Part shown: positions 6,537 to 9,055 of the stretch, one piece after another
Layout of the letters: each line of letters starts with the position of its first letter
Position numbering within the stretch: the stretch's first letter is position 1
Assembly: GCA_031267955.1 (NCBI GenBank)
Contig: JAIRYB010000022.1
Location: forward strand, 1 to 9,055
DNA length: 9,055 bases
Direction: 5' to 3'
Source of the DNA: Spirochaetaceae bacterium
GTDB taxonomy: Bacteria; Spirochaetota; Spirochaetia; Treponematales; Breznakiellaceae
Notes under the pieces: generated by a model
What the model was told of the DNA's origin: nothing
Seen by the model: the letters and a program-made list of their open reading frames with translations, nothing else
Databases searched by the model: none
Position numbers and translations under genes: made by a program

Positions 6537-7736
6537 ATGAGTTACACTTTCAGCAGAGCCCTGGCGGGGATGACCGGAACGGCTACCAGGGATATTTTCA
6601 AGCTTTTGTCGCGGCCCGAGATTATTTCTTTTGCCGGGGGACTGCCGGCAAGCGACTGCCTGCCCGTGGCCCAGGTTGGGGAAATTACCGCCGAAATATT
6701 TGCGGACAAAAAAGAAGCCCTGCGTATTTTGCAGTACGGCACTACCGAGGGCTACCCGGGTTTCAGGGAGCTTCTTGGCCCGCTTTTGAAAGAAGTGGGA
6801 ATCGCGGGGATGGGGCTTGACCAGCTGCTTGTCGTTTCCGGCGGCGGCCAGGGAATCGATCTTATGTGCAAGGCTTTTCTTGACGACGGGGACGCGGTGC
6901 TGGTGGAGGACCCCACTTTTCTGGGTTTTCTGGAAACCGTAAGGGCCTATAACGGAAAATCCATCGGGGTCAGGGCCGACAGCGACGGTATTGATCTTAA
7001 CGATCTGGAAACGAAGATAAAACAGCACAAGCCCAGGATGCTCTACGCGATTCCCGATTTTTCCAACCCTACCGGGAAAACCTGGCCCGCGGACAGAAGG
7101 AAGGCTGTGGCGGAACTTGCGGCAAAGTACGGCTTTATGGTTATCGAGGACGATCCTTATTGCAGATTGCGTTTTTCCGGAACGCCGGTCCCTTCCATAA
7201 AAAGTTTTGATACGGACGGACGGGTGGTGTATATTTCGAGCTTTTCAAAGACTGTATCCCCGGGGCTGCGCTGCGCTTTCGCGGCGGGCAGCAGCGAGGT
7301 TATCCGCAAGCTGGCCATCGGCAAGCAGGGCGCGGACCTCCATTCGGCGAATCTTTCGCAGGCCATTGTAAAGCGCTATCTGGAGAAACAGTATTTCTAC
7401 CCCAATATCGAAAAGAGCCTGCCGATCTACCGGCTGCGCAAAACCGCCATGATCGACGCGATCAGAAAGTACATGCCGTCCGAGTTTAAGTACACGAACC
7501 CCGACGGCGGCCTCTTTATCTGGGGGGAATTCGACGCGCCGGTGAACACGGTGGAAATTTTTAAGGAAGCAATCGAAAAAAACGCCGCCTATATCAACGG
7601 CACCGCGTTTTTCGCGGATTGTTCCGGGTCAAATACCCTGCGCCTTAACTATTCCAACGAAAGCCCCGAGCGTATCGAGGCGGGAATTAAAGCCCTGGGC
7701 GAAGTGTTCAAAGGCCATATCGCGCGGGGCGGGTAA
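6537..7736 (+). CDS. PLP-dependent aminotransferase, class I/II (LysN/Aro8-like)
   Basis: This 399-residue cytoplasmic enzyme has a complete fold-type I aminotransferase pattern. The opening SRPEIISFAGGLP is typical of the 2-aminoadipate/aromatic/multi-substrate group (LysN, Aro8 and relatives). Asn177 in SNPTG and the pair Asp205 and Tyr208 in EDDPY contact the cofactor; Lys238 in SSFSKTVSPGLR is the Schiff-base lysine; Arg369 in LRLNYS should bind the substrate carboxylate. There is no N-terminal winged-helix domain, so it is not a MocR-type regulator despite similarity of the catalytic part. It moves an amino group between an amino acid and a 2-oxo acid, most likely with 2-oxoglutarate/glutamate as one pair; the other substrate (aromatic, branched-chain, aminoadipate or alanine) cannot be told from sequence. 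It heads a two-gene operon with the AEC permease 12 bp downstream, suggesting that the permease carries a related substrate or product. Confidence 0.92.
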   Translation: MSYTFSRALAGMTGTATRDIFKLLSRPEIISFAGGLPASDCLPVAQVGEITAEIFADKKEALRILQYGTTEGYPGFRELLGPLLKEVGIAGMGLDQLLVVSGGGQGIDLMCKAFLDDGDAVLVEDPTFLGFLETVRAYNGKSIGVRADSDGIDLNDLETKIKQHKPRMLYAIPDFSNPTGKTWPADRRKAVAELAAKYGFMVIEDDPYCRLRFSGTPVPSIKSFDTDGRVVYISSFSKTVSPGLRCAFAAGSSEVIRKLAIGKQGADLHSANLSQAIVKRYLEKQYFYPNIEKSLPIYRLRKTAMIDAIRKYMPSEFKYTNPDGGLFIWGEFDAPVNTVEIFKEAIEKNAAYINGTAFFADCSGSNTLRLNYSNESPERIEAGIKALGEVFKGHIARGG

Positions 7737-7748
7737 GCCGCGTAAAAC

Positions 7749-8690
7749 ATGGCTTTTTTTACTTCTCTTCAAAGCGTGGCGCTGCTGCTTTCCATGGTGG
7801 CGCCGGGCTATATACTCCGGAAAACCAGCATGCTCAACTCCGGCGCGGTAGAACCCCTGGTAACGCTGCTGCTCTACGTCTGCCTCCCCTTTATGACCTT
7901 TTCCTCGATCATGAAGAAGGAGTACGAAAACGGTTTTTTGGGAACCATGGGCATAGCCCTGGCCCTCTCGTTTATCCTGCTCATCGGCATGTACTTCTTT
8001 TCGCGGATTGTTTTTTCCCGCATGAAGGAGGGCGCGGAAAAACGCATTATAGTCGCGTCGGGCTACATGAGCAACTGCGGGTTTATGGGCATCCCCCTGC
8101 TCCGTGTCCTTTTCCCCGGCGACAGCGAGCCTATTGTCTACGCCGCCATTTTTACCGCTGCGTACAATCTCCTGGCATGGACTCTGGGCATCTACGCAAT
8201 CAGCGGCAGAAAAGAGTACATCGATCTGAAGCACGGTATTGCAAACCCGCCGACTCTGGTTCTGTTCATCGCCCTGCCCCTTTTTTTCCTCTCCCTGCGC
8301 CCGCCTCCTGAAGTGATGGTCATTGTGGATTTTTTGGGGGAAATGACCAGCCCCCTTTCCATGATCATCATCGGGCTGCGCCTTGCGGAAATACGGTTCA
8401 GGGATCTGTTTAATTCGCCCCTGGTCTACGCGGCCTCGGCGGCAAGGCTTGTCCTTGTACCGTTGTGTACTTTCGGCCTTCTCTTTCTGTGGCGGATCTT
8501 CCTTCCCCTTAACGAATCGCTTTTCCTGACACTCCTTGTGATCATGGCCATGCCGGTGGGTACCAACGTTGTCCTTATGGCGGAGATGTTCGGCGGAGAC
8601 AAGCCAAACGCGGTAAAGTGCGTGCTTTTAAGCTCGCTGTTAAGCGTAATCACCGTCCCGCTCGTGATGCTGCTGGGCAGGGCGCTGTGA
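7749..8690 (+). CDS. AEC-family permease (auxin efflux carrier-like)
   Basis: This 313-residue integral membrane protein has the usual length and about ten hydrophobic segments (roughly 6-22, 34-54, 63-88, 98-120, 127-150, 168-186, 196-213, 226-250, 256-278, 290-310). Family marks are SNCGFMGIPL (108-117), NPPTL (166-170), SPLSMIIIGLRLA (201-213) and MPVGTNVVLMAEMFGGD (268-284). Bacterial relatives move malate, lactate or other organic acids and some amino acids; auxin is not implied. Only 12 bases separate it from the aminotransferase stop and there is no Shine-Dalgarno match, so translation is probably coupled to the upstream gene. The next Met in frame, at residue 16, has no better site and would cut the first membrane helix, so I keep the ATG at 7749. 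Substrate is unknown; the pairing suggests an amino acid or its 2-oxo acid. Confidence 0.9.
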   Translation: MAFFTSLQSVALLLSMVAPGYILRKTSMLNSGAVEPLVTLLLYVCLPFMTFSSIMKKEYENGFLGTMGIALALSFILLIGMYFFSRIVFSRMKEGAEKRIIVASGYMSNCGFMGIPLLRVLFPGDSEPIVYAAIFTAAYNLLAWTLGIYAISGRKEYIDLKHGIANPPTLVLFIALPLFFLSLRPPPEVMVIVDFLGEMTSPLSMIIIGLRLAEIRFRDLFNSPLVYAASAARLVLVPLCTFGLLFLWRIFLPLNESLFLTLLVIMAMPVGTNVVLMAEMFGGDKPNAVKCVLLSSLLSVITVPLVMLLGRAL

Positions 8691-8706
8691 TCGCGGCGAA
8701 TCCCGG

Positions 8707-8720
8707 GCCGCATAAGCGGC
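8707..8720 (+). terminator. Small hairpin after the AEC gene
   Basis: GCCGC and GCGGC pair around an ATAA loop, 16 bases after the permease stop. The stem is only 5 bp and no T-run follows, so it is a weak candidate for the operon terminator. Confidence 0.25.
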
Positions 8721-8740
8721 GTTGCCGGATTTCCTGTTAA

Positions 8741-8959
8741 GAAGATTCCCGCGCGTTTATCGCGGCGGGAGGACCGCGAAACGTTTTCAGCCCCGCCGCC
8801 TGTTCCGGGAGAGGAGTATCAGGCGGAGGAAGAGGAGCATCTGGAAGCAGTGGATTTCTTGGTATAGGTGGTAGTAGAGGGGGAAATGGAGGTAAGGGAG
8901 GTGGCGGAAGTGTAGGTCTAAATGTAGTAATAATCCACCGGCATAGCCGGTGGCTTTAG
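8741..8959 (+). pseudogene. Glycine-rich reading frame with no start codon (gene remnant or non-coding)
   Basis: After a TAA at 8738-8740 the frame is open for 72 codons to a TAG at 8957-8959, with no ATG, GTG or TTG. From 8822 to about 8920 it reads almost entirely Gly, Ser, Arg, Ala, Asn and Lys, in short pieces such as SGGGRGASGSSG, then GGSRGGNGGKGGGS, then ends SVGLNVVII before running into a DNA hairpin. The glycine codons are mainly GGA and GGT and the segment is richer in A and T than the five genes. This is what the C-terminal repeat region of a Gly-rich, possibly surface, protein would look like after losing its 5' part, or after being carried in on a repeat. A purine-rich non-coding strand could give the same pattern by chance, so coding origin is uncertain. 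I do not recognise the protein. Confidence 0.3.
8747..8770 (+). terminator. GC-rich hairpin downstream of the aminotransferase-AEC operon
   Basis: TCCCGCGCG (8747-8755) and CGCG-G-CGGGA (8761-8770) form a 9-bp stem with one bulged G and a TTTAT loop. It is strong, but it lacks a T-tract, so it may stall polymerase or protect the transcript 3' end rather than end transcription by itself. Confidence 0.35.
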
Positions 8960-8979
8960 GAAGCCCCCTTAAAGGGGGC
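8935..8979. repeat. Tandem perfect hairpins (possible mobile-element end or terminator)
   Basis: Two perfect inverted repeats stand 9 bases apart. The first is CCACCGGC-ATA-GCCGGTGG (8935-8953), and the second GCCCCCTT-A-AAGGGGGC (8963-8979). No T-run follows on either strand, so they are poor intrinsic terminators. Subterminal hairpins of this kind are known at the ends of IS200/IS605-type elements and in the guide RNA region next to TnpB, and also in dispersed REP-like repeats. No transposase is visible here, so the assignment is a suggestion. Confidence 0.45.
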
Positions 8980-8994
8980 CTGTAACATTTTCAG

Positions 8995-9020
8995 GGTAAA
9001 ATTTACCGCAAGTTTTTTTT
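8995..9020 (+). terminator. Hairpin followed by a T8 tract
   Basis: GGTAAA-A-TTTACC (8995-9007) is a perfect 6-bp dyad with a one-base centre, followed after five bases by eight T residues (9013-9020). The stem is AT-rich and weak and the gap to the T-tract is long, so terminator function for plus-strand transcription is possible but unsure. The stretch 9021-9055 is AT-rich and I see nothing definite in it. Confidence 0.3.
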
Positions 9021-9055
9021 ATCACCTTTTCTTAAATTCCTGAAACTCCGTAATT

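Noticed and set aside
6142..6540. Plus-strand frame of 132 codons crossing the divergent intergenic region
   Set aside because: It begins inside the transporter gene on the opposite strand, crosses promoter and hairpin DNA, and has no ribosome binding site or family resemblance.
7629..8234. Minus-strand frame of 201 codons across the aminotransferase end and AEC start
   Set aside because: It is antisense to two well-supported genes; His/Arg/Gly-rich composition is typical of a complement frame.
8822..8935. Purine-rich tract as a tandem repeat or CRISPR-like array
   Set aside because: There is no constant repeat unit or regular spacing; the recurrence of GGA and GGT is explained better by a Gly-rich reading frame.
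9022..9055. Possible last codons of a minus-strand gene entering from the right (TGA at 9024-9022)
   Set aside because: Only ten codons are visible, too few to distinguish from chance in AT-rich DNA.

Overview
The window is about 9 kb of GC-rich bacterial chromosome holding five complete protein genes, one gene cut by the left edge, and two stretches of roughly 300 bases or more without a convincing gene. Gene density, strong AAGGAG-type ribosome binding sites and the gene families suggest a spirochaete, perhaps a Treponema-like gut anaerobe. That placement is inference from family recall and carries only modest confidence; there is no rRNA or other marker to settle it. I found no tRNA, rRNA, CRISPR array or intact transposase.

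Layout. 1-956 (minus): N-terminal part of a coiled-coil-rich protein of unknown function that leaves the window on the left. 957-1030: short divergent promoter region. 1031-3118 (plus): a second-type elongation factor G paralogue (EF-G2/FusA2-like) with altered GTPase motifs. 3125-4465 (minus): a Si-type citrate synthase, convergent with the EF-G gene and only 6 bp from it. 4466-4530: its own promoter, with a perfect 9-bp inverted repeat around the -10 box. 4531-6231 (minus): a Na+/phosphate cotransporter-like membrane protein with a C-terminal PhoU-like domain. 6232-6536: a divergent intergenic region with a palindrome over the transporter promoter and several hairpins that fit no gene end. 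6537-7736 and 7749-8690 (plus): a two-gene operon of a fold-type I PLP aminotransferase and an AEC-family permease. 8691-9055: no convincing gene, but several hairpins, a glycine-rich reading frame with no start codon, and a switch to AT-rich sequence at the right end.

How the genes may work together. Citrate synthase in an anaerobe would most likely feed 2-oxoglutarate and glutamate synthesis. The aminotransferase probably uses that 2-oxoglutarate/glutamate pair, and the AEC permease next to it may move the matching amino or organic acid. These links are inference. The EF-G paralogue and the coiled-coil gene are not obviously connected to metabolism.

The parts most worth a second look are non-coding: the 8.74-9.02 kb region (decayed glycine-rich frame running into tandem hairpins, possibly a mobile-element end or dispersed repeat), the hairpin cluster at 6.3-6.4 kb, and the two operator-like dyads. 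I do not see clear evidence for a complete novel multi-gene system.
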